This document shows positions 1-5,127 of a DNA stretch of 6,268 bases, piece by piece. The translations under genes were made by a program, and so were the position numbers. This DNA comes from Burkholderia sp. (GTDB lineage Bacteria > Pseudomonadota > Gammaproteobacteria > Burkholderiales > Burkholderiaceae), in the NCBI GenBank assembly GCA_028292565.1, contig JAQGMD010000128.1, positions 1 through 6,268 on the forward strand. The letters run 5' to 3'. Under the pieces are notes generated by a model. It saw only the letters and a list, made by a program, of their open reading frames with translations. It did not search any database and was not told the origin of the DNA. Within the stretch, counting starts at the first letter, position 1; every line of letters begins with the position of its first letter.

Positions 1-181
1 CCCGAGGCGATTTGCCTGCGGAACAAGGCGCGTCGACGCGACATGGCGGTGCCATGGCAAGGAGACGCAACGCAGTGCCGCGGGCAAAGCGTCCGGGATC
101 GACGGTACAGTCAGGCTGAAACCGCTCGAGGGCCAGCAAAATTGACCAACTTATTCCTGCGCGGTCCCTACGGCAGACCTT

Positions 182-209
182 TAGGGTGCGACGTGCGCAC
201 CCTACTTTT
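182..209 (+). terminator. possible weak intrinsic terminator (plus strand)
   Basis: A perfect 9-bp inverted repeat, TAGGGTGCG (182-190) and CGCACCCTA (196-204), encloses a 5-nt loop ACGTG and is followed by CTTTTA. On the plus strand this has the shape of a Rho-independent terminator with a short U tract. On the minus strand the stem is followed by AAAGG, so it would not be a classical terminator for the response regulator gene upstream of it on that strand. It could close a plus-strand gene lying left of the window. Positions 1-181 contain no ORF that I can support. Confidence 0.4.
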
Positions 210-214
210 AACCA

Positions 215-239
215 TCCGGCGCATCGCGATGCGCCCGGA
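215..239 (-). repeat. GC-rich inverted repeat just after the response regulator stop
   Basis: A perfect 16-bp palindrome, GCGCATCGCGATGCGC (219-234), is extended by TCCG (215-218) pairing with CGGA (236-239) across one bulged C at 235. It lies 4 nt beyond the minus-strand stop codon of the response regulator gene (244-246). It probably acts as the 3' hairpin of that transcript, protecting or terminating it. No U tract follows on the minus strand (the sequence continues TGGTTAAAAG), so simple intrinsic termination is not certain. A protein-binding palindrome is the alternative. Confidence 0.5.
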
Positions 240-243
240 CACT

Positions 244-1635
244 TCAGTGATAGGAATCGCTGCGCTGGAATGACGTATCGTCCTTCTTGGGCATCGCCTC
301 GTAGGGTCCGTATTCTTCCAGACGGTTATACAAGGTCTTCAGGCTGATCCCGAGTATATCCGCCGCCCTCTTCTTCACCCCGCCACATAACTCGAGCGTC
401 GCATAGATCAGCTTCCGGTCCACATCGGCAAGCGAGGTGCCGACCGGGATTGCAAGGGTAAGACCTACCGGAGTCTGCGTGGTGATCACAGGAGCCAGCG
501 CCGTCGCGTCGATCGTATGGTCGGAAAGAATGAATGCACGCTGCATGTAGTTGCGCAGTTCCCGCACGTTGCCGGGCCAGTGATAGTTGGAGAGGCACGC
601 AAGCCCGTCGGCAGACAGCACCTTGCTGGTGCCGTGCGCCGAGTTTAACTCCTCGAGGAAATGCTGCGCCAGCAATTCAATATCGGCGCCGCGCTCGCGA
701 AGTGGCGGAATCCTGAGCGGAAAAACATTCAGCCGGTGATAGAGGTCGAGCCGCAATTTACCTTCGGCGACCGCCGCTTCCGGGTCACGGTTGCTGGCGG
801 CGACTACGCGTACATCTGTTTCAATTTCCTGGTTGCTTCCGATGCGCATGAAGGAACCGGTTTCAAGCACACGCAACAGCTTGACCTGCAACTCGACCGG
901 CATCTCGGTGATTTCATCGAGGAAGAGCGTGCCGCCATTGGCACGTTCAAAGTAACCTTTATGCTGCCGGTCCGCGCCGGTAAAGCTGCCCTTCTCATGA
1001 CCGAAGATTTCACTCTCGATCAACTGCGGCGAAATCGCACCGCAGTTTACGGGCAGGAACGGATGCTTCTGCCTGAGGCTCAGATCGTGGATAGTCTGGG
1101 CCGCCAGCTCCTTGCCGGTACCGCTTTCGCCCAGCAACAGGACGGTTGCTTCCGTCGGGGCGACTCGCCCGATATGGTTGTACAGTTTCTGCATCGCAGG
1201 CGCCGCACCAAGCATCTGGCCGAAATGACCAAGGCGCCGCAGTTCGCTACGCAGGACGCCTATTTCTTCTTTCAGATCAACCGTGCGCGGTATGCGCGAA
1301 AGCAAGGCCTTCAGCCTGCGGAAATTAATTGGTTTGGTGAGGTAATCGGCTGCGCCAAGGCGCAGCGCCTCAACTGCTGTCTCAATGCTCGCGTGTCCGG
1401 TAATGAGGACTATTTCGGTAGTCGCACGCGATTCGATATCGTTGAATAAATCCATGCCGCTGCCGTCGGGCAGCTTGAGGTCGATAAGCACTACGTCTGG
1501 CCGCTGGCGCATGATTTCCGTTTGCGCGTCGCGTATGGATCCGGCGATGGCGGTGGTAAACCCTTCGGCAGCCGTGATCTCCACAAGTGCTTCTCGAGTA
1601 TTGACGTCGTCATCGACGATAAGTACATGTGGCAT
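244..1635 (-). CDS. sigma-54-dependent response regulator, NtrC family
   Basis: A 463-aa activator of RNA polymerase carrying sigma-54, probably switched on by phosphorylation from a sensor kinase. Residues 1-120 form a receiver: acidic pocket D8-D9, phospho-acceptor D52 in VLIDLKLPDG, T79 and K101. Residues 138-376 form the AAA+ domain: Walker A GESGTGKE (169-176), the sigma-54 loop as GSFTGA (216-221, Ser for the common Ala), Walker B TLFLDE (236-241), an arginine-rich [14 protein letters not shown] stretch and WPGNVREL (353-360). Residues 409-440 are a Fis-type HTH ending [12 protein letters not shown], followed by a polar tail of about 23 residues. The ATG at 1635 is preferred because MPHVLIVDDD is the usual receiver start; a GTG at 1677 would add 14 residues. 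The Shine-Dalgarno is weak (AGAGA). No kinase gene lies beside it, so its signal and targets are unknown. The family call is very secure. Confidence 0.96.
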   Translation of the reverse strand: MPHVLIVDDDVNTREALVEITAAEGFTTAIAGSIRDAQTEIMRQRPDVVLIDLKLPDGSGMDLFNDIESRATTEIVLITGHASIETAVEALRLGAADYLTKPINFRRLKALLSRIPRTVDLKEEIGVLRSELRRLGHFGQMLGAAPAMQKLYNHIGRVAPTEATVLLLGESGTGKELAAQTIHDLSLRQKHPFLPVNCGAISPQLIESEIFGHEKGSFTGADRQHKGYFERANGGTLFLDEITEMPVELQVKLLRVLETGSFMRIGSNQEIETDVRVVAASNRDPEAAVAEGKLRLDLYHRLNVFPLRIPPLRERGADIELLAQHFLEELNSAHGTSKVLSADGLACLSNYHWPGNVRELRNYMQRAFILSDHTIDATALAPVITTQTPVGLTLAIPVGTSLADVDRKLIYATLELCGGVKKRAADILGISLKTLYNRLEEYGPYEAMPKKDDTSFQRSDSYH

Positions 1636-1790
1636 ATTTAAGTATCTCTGTACGATTAAGACAAGTTGACGGACCACATGCCGGCTGTTGTACCCCGTGT
1701 CACAGTTAGACTGAAGCGTCCTTCGCAGTTCAATCTCGTCGCGAAATCACGTGAACATTACAACCGGCAGAACGGATTCATCGAATAACC

Positions 1791-1812
1791 CGAAGAGCAC
1801 TTCGACTTTTTT
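1791..1812 (+). terminator. possible intrinsic terminator (plus strand)
   Basis: A 5-bp stem CGAAG (1791-1795) and CTTCG (1800-1804) with a 4-nt loop AGCA is followed after 2 nt by six T residues (1807-1812). An alternative fold pairs CCC..AAGA (1789-1796, one bulged G) with TCTTGGG (1812-1818). The stem is short, so this is only a candidate. If real, it would end an untranslated plus-strand RNA starting divergently from the response regulator promoter region. Confidence 0.3.
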
Positions 1813-2006
1813 CTTGGGCCTGTATCAGCGAAGTGACAGTAAATCGATCCAGAAAGAGATCCACTAGGCACCCCATGGACAGGACTTGAATTAATCTGTC
1901 GCTGTAATCAGAACCTTATACGTTCGCATTCTCCTTTCGATTAAACCGCGCCCGCCATCCGGAAAATACCCCGGCAATGTGAGCCCACGACACGGGGTCG
2001 CTCCTC

Positions 2007-2044
2007 ACGTTGCCAGGTTGCTTCCAACGTTTCACGGTTTTTTT
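2007..2044 (+). terminator. possible intrinsic terminator with a seven-T run (plus strand)
   Basis: ACGTTG (2007-2012) and CAACGT (2025-2030) can form a 6-bp stem around a 12-nt loop. A run of seven T follows at 2038-2044, after a 7-nt gap (TTCACGG). The gap and large loop make it weaker than a textbook terminator. It lies on the strand opposite to the lipoprotein gene, downstream of that gene's 3' end, and could stop plus-strand transcription from entering it antisense. Confidence 0.25.
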
Positions 2045-2102
2045 CACACTGATGTCATTGCTCGCGCCGTTGAGTCGGGCGCCCGCGGGGTTGAGGAAGA
2101 TG

Positions 2103-2354
2103 TTACTTGGAGCCCGAGGAGCCCGAGGAGCTCGACGATCCGGGGCCTGCGCCGCCGGAAGCACCGCTGGTTCCCGATGGGCTGCCAGCTGCGCCCGGGG
2201 AGCTTGGGCTCGAACTGGAGGAGGATGTGCCGCTTGTGCCCGATGCACCGGATGCGCCGGTGTCAGCGCCGCGACGTTCACATCCGGCAACAGCGAAGCT
2301 CATGACGGCTGCGGTGATCAACAGGACCTTGGAGGGGGAGAATTTTTCTTTCAT
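2103..2354 (-). CDS. small Ser/Gly-rich lipoprotein of unknown function
   Basis: An 83-aa protein with a clear lipoprotein signal: MKEKFSPSK, a hydrophobic stretch VLLITAAVMSF, then a lipobox VAGC with the lipidated Cys at residue 25. Glu at position +2 and no Asp suggest sorting to the outer membrane. After the Cys only ERR and one Asp are charged until the final Lys. The rest is low-complexity Ser, Gly, Ala, Thr and Pro in units such as GAS, GTS and Ser runs; 38 of the 58 residues after the Cys are Ser or Gly. The start is secure: GAAAGG lies 6 nt before the ATG and the signal peptide begins directly after it. The gene stands alone between two long intergenic stretches and the two sigma-54 activator genes. 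No enzyme motif is visible. It may be a surface-exposed flexible chain or spacer, but the role is unknown. Confidence 0.82.
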   Translation of the reverse strand: MKEKFSPSKVLLITAAVMSFAVAGCERRGADTGASGASGTSGTSSSSSSPSSPGAAGSPSGTSGASGGAGPGSSSSSGSSGSK

Positions 2355-2947
2355 GGTGTTCCTTTCAAAAAGTTTAACTGTGTACGCACTTGACCCATTC
2401 GTTTTGGATAAGTTTCTTAACTTCTCCGAAGTGCGCGTTTTCTCGTCGAGGCAGTTTCCATGCCAGCCACTTGACGCCGGGTACTCTAAGTCGAAGAAAT
2501 AGTTAGCGACGTAATAATTACAGCCCGGAAGTAACGCTTACATGCATTGCATCCACGAACGCTTTAAATGAGGCATCGGCAGACGTGCGTAGTCTGCAAC
2601 AATCCAACGCCGACAAAAACAGGCGGGAGATGCCGGCCGATTCCGACAGACTTCACCGCTGAATGTGTACACTGAATGTTCAAGTGCTGAGACGATATGG
2701 TGTGCTCCGGCTGCCTGCCCTGCCCCTGACTTGCATCCGCGGTCGGTTGTCCGCCTGCCGTTGATTCGAACATACCGCCATCACCACGTCCTCACACTGA
2801 TACACCTCAAGCTAGTTCTACTGCAGGAATAAAAGCGTTTGCACCGAGGAACTGTATTATCGCAAGCGAATCTTCAATCAATAATGTAAAAATTATCAAA
2901 TCGAGCGCGCCTCTTGAAATGAATGCGCAATCATCCACACCACGTAG
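2355..2947. other. 593-bp intergenic stretch with palindromes and an AT-rich end
   Basis: No gene I can support. A 69-aa minus-strand frame (2564-2773) has no good ribosome site or recognisable domain. Visible structure: a perfect 11-bp palindrome GTAATAATTAC (2511-2521); a hairpin GCAGAC/GTCTGC (2579-2584 and 2592-2597) inside a larger foldable block at 2572-2634; and an AT-rich tract from about 2825 to 2905 containing ATAAT/ATTAT (2881-2885 and 2892-2896). The stretch must carry the promoters of the lipoprotein gene (minus) and the second activator gene (plus), which are divergent. I found no clear sigma-70 pair and no convincing -24/-12 element with GG and GC ten bases apart. Confidence 0.5.
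2361..2366 (-). promoter_or_regulatory. ribosome binding site of the lipoprotein gene
   Basis: The minus strand reads GAAAGG, then ACACC plus one base (6 nt in all), then the ATG at 2354. This Shine-Dalgarno supports the chosen start and that the low-complexity ORF is a real gene. Confidence 0.7.
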
Positions 2948-3913
2948 ATGGGTTCACCGAATATGTCTGTCGACAAATCACTAAAACGCTTCGGTATCAT
3001 GTACGGCTCTTCTCCGACGATGGAGCGGCTTTACCAGCAAGTCGAGAGAGTGGCCGCGACGGATGCGACTGTGCTGCTCGTCGGAGAAAGCGGCACAGGG
3101 AAAGAACTGATTGCGAAAGCAATCCATCAGGTAAGTCCGCGCAACGCGGAGACCTTCGTCGCGGTCAACTGCGGCGCAATTCCAGCGCACCTGATTGAAG
3201 CCGCATTATTCGGCCATGAGAAGGGAAGTTTTACCGGTGCGGTCCGGCAACAAATCGGCTACTTCGAGCACGCATCGACGGGGACTTTGTTCCTCGACGA
3301 AATCACCGAGATGCCGGTTGATATGCAGGTAAAGCTGTTGCGTGTGCTGGAAAGCGGCACCTTTCTTCGCGTGGGCGGCGACGAAGAGGTCAAGGTTGAT
3401 GTGCGCCTGATTGCGGCGACCAATCGCGACCTGGAAACAGCGGTCAAGCAGGGCAACCTGCGCGAGGACCTGATGTACCGGCTCGCGGTATTTCCAGTGC
3501 GCATACCGCCGCTGCGCGAACGCGGCGCGGACATTGAATTGCTTGCCCAGCAGTTCCTGCAAATACTTAACGAGAAGAACAATACCAACAAAACCTTTTC
3601 CCGCAATTCACTCGAAGTGATTCGCTCTTACTCCTGGCCGGGGAATGTCCGCGAATTGAAAAACGTGGTGCACAGGGCGTACATCCTCTCGACCGAGACG
3701 CTTGACATCGAAGACTGCATCTCCGACCTGTCCACCCGCAAGCCGACAGTGCACGATGGTTATCTGAACTTCTTTGTCGGCACGCCGCTGGCGGACGCGC
3801 AACGGGAAATCATCCTCGCCACGCTGAAGCATTACAGCGGCAACAAAAGGCTGACCGCCGAGACTCTCGGGATCAGCCTGAAGACCTTGTACAACCGATT
3901 AAAGGAGTATTAA
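2948..3913 (+). CDS. receiver-less sigma-54-dependent activator (PspF-like architecture)
   Basis: A 321-aa bacterial enhancer-binding protein made of a short N-terminus, AAA+ domain and HTH only. Walker A is GESGTGKE (46-53), the sigma-54 contact loop is GSFTGA (93-98), Walker B is TLFLDE (113-118), sensor region ATNRD (157-161), [17 protein letters not shown] (185-201) and WPGNVREL (230-237). The Fis-type HTH occupies about 300-319 and ends [12 protein letters not shown]. It therefore should hydrolyse ATP and remodel the sigma-54 holoenzyme, but it has no phosphorylation switch. Control must come from a partner protein, as PspA does for PspF, or from its own expression level. An in-frame TAG directly before the ATG at 2948 fixes the earliest start; ATG 2963 is the alternative, and neither has a strong Shine-Dalgarno. 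Homology to the response regulator at 244-1635 begins by residue 15, so later starts are unlikely. The family call is very secure; the target is unknown. Confidence 0.95.
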   Translation: MGSPNMSVDKSLKRFGIMYGSSPTMERLYQQVERVAATDATVLLVGESGTGKELIAKAIHQVSPRNAETFVAVNCGAIPAHLIEAALFGHEKGSFTGAVRQQIGYFEHASTGTLFLDEITEMPVDMQVKLLRVLESGTFLRVGGDEEVKVDVRLIAATNRDLETAVKQGNLREDLMYRLAVFPVRIPPLRERGADIELLAQQFLQILNEKNNTNKTFSRNSLEVIRSYSWPGNVRELKNVVHRAYILSTETLDIEDCISDLSTRKPTVHDGYLNFFVGTPLADAQREIILATLKHYSGNKRLTAETLGISLKTLYNRLKEY

Positions 3914-3915
3914 AC

Positions 3916-4785
3916 CTACGTATTGACGACTTCACCGCCATTCGGATGCAGCACTTGCCCGGTCATGTAAGAAGAGTCTTCGGACGCGAGCAATACATAA
4001 CACGGTGCGATCTCGTCAGGTTGACCCACCCTGCCGAGCGGCACATCGCTGCCGAAATCCTTTACATGCTGCGCGTCAAAACTGGACGGGATTAATGGCG
4101 TCCAAACCGGGCCGGGCGCCACCGCATTGACATTGATGCCGCGTTTGGCCAGTTGTTGCGAGAGTGAGCGGGTGAATGCGACGATAGCGCCTTTCGTCGA
4201 GGAATAGTCCAACAGGTGCGCGCTGCCCCGATACGCGGTGACCGATGTGGTGTTGATGATGCGGGCACCCGACTTCAGGTGCGGCATCGCCGCCCTGACC
4301 GTGTAGAACATCGCGAACACATTGACCCGGAAAGTTTTTTCGAGCTGCTCGTCGCTAATCTCTTCGATGCTCTCCTTCGGAAACTGCTGTGCGGCATTGT
4401 TCACAAGCACATCGAGCATACCGAACGAGGAGATCGCGGTGTCGACCATCTTCTTGCAAAAGACCGGATCACCGACATCGCCGGCAATGGTGATGCATTC
4501 CCTGCCCTCCTTCTCAACCAGCCGTTGCGTTTCCTTCGCGTCCTGATGCTCGTCGAGGTATGAGATCACAACGTTTGCGCCTTCCTTCGCGAAGGTCACG
4601 GCCACAGCGCGGCCGATTCCGCTATCACCTCCGGTGATCAACGCAACTTTGCCGGCCAGCTTCCCGCAGGCTTTGTAGTCCCGCGCGGCAGACTCCGGGC
4701 GCGGGGTCATTGCGGTTTCGGACCCGGGTTGATGATCCTGGTGTTGAGCTGGAATGTCCGACTGTCTATTTTCGTTTCCCATCAT
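3916..4785 (-). CDS. short-chain dehydrogenase/reductase, YghA/YhdF type
   Basis: A 289-aa NAD(P)-dependent oxidoreductase, probably cytoplasmic. The N-terminal 42 residues are polar (QPGSE..MTPRPES), as in the YghA/YhdF/GSP39 subgroup, before the core begins at GKVALITGGDSGIG. The nucleotide-binding motif TGGDSGIG is at 51-58, NNAA at 129-132, and the catalytic tetrad reads N155, S181, Y194, K198 (YSSTK). PGPVWT (224-229) and the C-terminal TGQVLHPNGGE are typical of the family, and the length is normal. Members are often stress-associated, but the substrate cannot be read from sequence. The start is ambiguous among GTG 4788, ATG 4785 and ATG 4782; GGAG at 4791-4794 lies 5 nt before ATG 4785 and 8 nt before ATG 4782, so one of the ATGs is favoured. 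It follows the small Lys-rich gene after 14 nt, consistent with an operon, and converges on the activator gene with a 2-nt gap. Confidence 0.95.
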   Translation of the reverse strand: MMGNENRQSDIPAQHQDHQPGSETAMTPRPESAARDYKACGKLAGKVALITGGDSGIGRAVAVTFAKEGANVVISYLDEHQDAKETQRLVEKEGRECITIAGDVGDPVFCKKMVDTAISSFGMLDVLVNNAAQQFPKESIEEISDEQLEKTFRVNVFAMFYTVRAAMPHLKSGARIINTTSVTAYRGSAHLLDYSSTKGAIVAFTRSLSQQLAKRGINVNAVAPGPVWTPLIPSSFDAQHVKDFGSDVPLGRVGQPDEIAPCYVLLASEDSSYMTGQVLHPNGGEVVNT

Positions 4786-4790
4786 CACGT

Positions 4791-4794
4791 CTCC
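4791..4794 (-). promoter_or_regulatory. ribosome binding site of the dehydrogenase gene
   Basis: GGAG on the minus strand is followed by AC, then GTG ATG ATG in a row. Spacing favours the first or second ATG over the GTG (2 nt). The site lies within the 14 nt between the two minus-strand genes, supporting translation from a shared mRNA. Confidence 0.65.
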
Positions 4795-4799
4795 GTTCG

Positions 4800-4994
4800 T
4801 TAGTGCTTCGCACTTTTGCGCTGGGTCCGGCTTTTGCCGGCCGACTTCAACGCAATCGCAACCGCCTGCTTGACCGCCTTCTTCTTGTTTTTCGGATGGC
4901 TGGTGCCGACCGTGCCGTCGTTTTCGTACTCATGGACCAGCTTTTTGATATTGGTCTTTACCGTTGCGTCGCTCTTTCCTCTTTTCAAAGGCAT
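4800..4994 (-). CDS. small Lys-rich protein resembling DUF6496
   Basis: A 64-aa, strongly basic protein with 14 Lys and 3 Arg against 4 acidic residues. It opens MPLKRGKSD, has a central HEYENDGTVGTSHPKN segment, then an amphipathic stretch KKKAVKQAVAIALKSAGKSR and a basic tail. The opening MPLK.GKS and the QAVAIAL..AGKS segment match my memory of small DUF6496-type proteins; this is recall, not a search. The start at 4994 is well supported by GGAGG 7 nt upstream (5002-5006), whereas the longer frame from 5105 has no such site and an uncharacteristic N-terminus. No signal peptide or membrane segment is seen. The composition would suit nucleic-acid binding, which is inference only. It is the first gene of a likely two-gene operon with the dehydrogenase. 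Confidence 0.8.
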   Translation of the reverse strand: MPLKRGKSDATVKTNIKKLVHEYENDGTVGTSHPKNKKKAVKQAVAIALKSAGKSRTQRKSAKH

Positions 4995-5001
4995 GGCGTA
5001 G

Positions 5002-5006
5002 CCTCC
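5002..5006 (-). promoter_or_regulatory. strong ribosome binding site deciding the start of the Lys-rich gene
   Basis: GGAGG on the minus strand lies 7 nt before the ATG at 4994. It is the best Shine-Dalgarno in the window and rules in favour of the 64-aa product over the 101-aa frame that begins at 5105. Confidence 0.75.
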
Positions 5007-5081
5007 ATCACAGGTGTTGGTTTTCAATATGGATTCGTTGCGGGCAGGTTGCCGCGTTATGAATTTAGCAGATTCCATGCC

Positions 5082-5115
5082 ACCGGACGCCTTGAGCTGC
5101 GTCAAGGGCGCCGGT
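5082..5115 (-). repeat. hairpin after dusA, possible transcription end
   Basis: ACCGG (5082-5086) and CCTTGA (5090-5095) pair with TCAAGG (5102-5107) and CCGGT (5111-5115) around a 6-nt loop, with a 3x3 internal mismatch. It begins 12 nt beyond the dusA stop on the minus strand. No U tract follows (the strand continues GGCATGG), so it may be a stabilising 3' hairpin or a Rho-dependent end rather than an intrinsic terminator. The promoter of the next two genes probably lies in the 5007-5081 gap; TGCTAAATT there resembles an extended -10, but no matching -35 is seen. Confidence 0.35.
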
Positions 5116-5127
5116 CAGGACGGCAGC

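Larger units (their letters stand above)
1636..2102. other. 467-bp intergenic stretch, possibly with an untranslated plus-strand transcript
   Basis: No convincing gene. The 124-aa minus-strand frame starting at 2290 is mostly the out-of-frame reading of the lipoprotein gene. On the plus strand there is a good -35 hexamer TTGACG (1666-1671) with only a poor -10 (TGTACC, 1689-1694, 17-nt spacer). There are two hairpins followed by T runs, listed separately (1791-1812 and 2007-2044). A 10-bp palindrome CGGGCGCCCG (2076-2085) lies 17 nt beyond the lipoprotein stop and may belong to the 3' end of that transcript, although it has no U tract. The response regulator promoter must lie near 1640-1750 on the minus strand, but I cannot identify it with confidence. 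Confidence 0.5.

Noticed and set aside
43..273. 76-aa plus-strand ORF at the left edge
   Set aside because: It runs through both inverted repeats and into the 3' end of the response regulator gene, and the product resembles nothing I know.
661..1449. 262-aa plus-strand ORF
   Set aside because: It lies wholly antisense to the response regulator, whose reading frame has full domain support. The product shows no recognisable motif, and such shadows are expected opposite GC-rich coding DNA.
1816..1832. TGGGCCTGTATCAGCG as a -24/-12 sigma-54 promoter
   Set aside because: GG and GC are ten bases apart, but the other conserved positions (CAC after GG, TT before GC) do not match and no gene starts downstream in that direction.
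1692..1997. 10-bp inverted repeat ACCCCGTGTC at about 1692-1701 and 1989-1998
   Set aside because: Dozens of matching 10-mers are expected by chance in a window of this size, and the flanks do not match.
1916..2290. 124-aa minus-strand ORF
   Set aside because: It starts inside the lipoprotein gene in another frame and reads its low-complexity tract. There is no domain and no ribosome site.
2107..2502. 131-aa plus-strand ORF rich in Pro and Glu
   Set aside because: It is the antisense reading of the repetitive Ser/Gly codons of the lipoprotein gene and lacks a good ribosome site. The minus-strand gene has a signal peptide and Shine-Dalgarno.
2564..2773. 69-aa minus-strand ORF in the intergenic stretch
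   Set aside because: No Shine-Dalgarno close to the start, no recognisable motif, mixed composition; a chance frame cannot be excluded.
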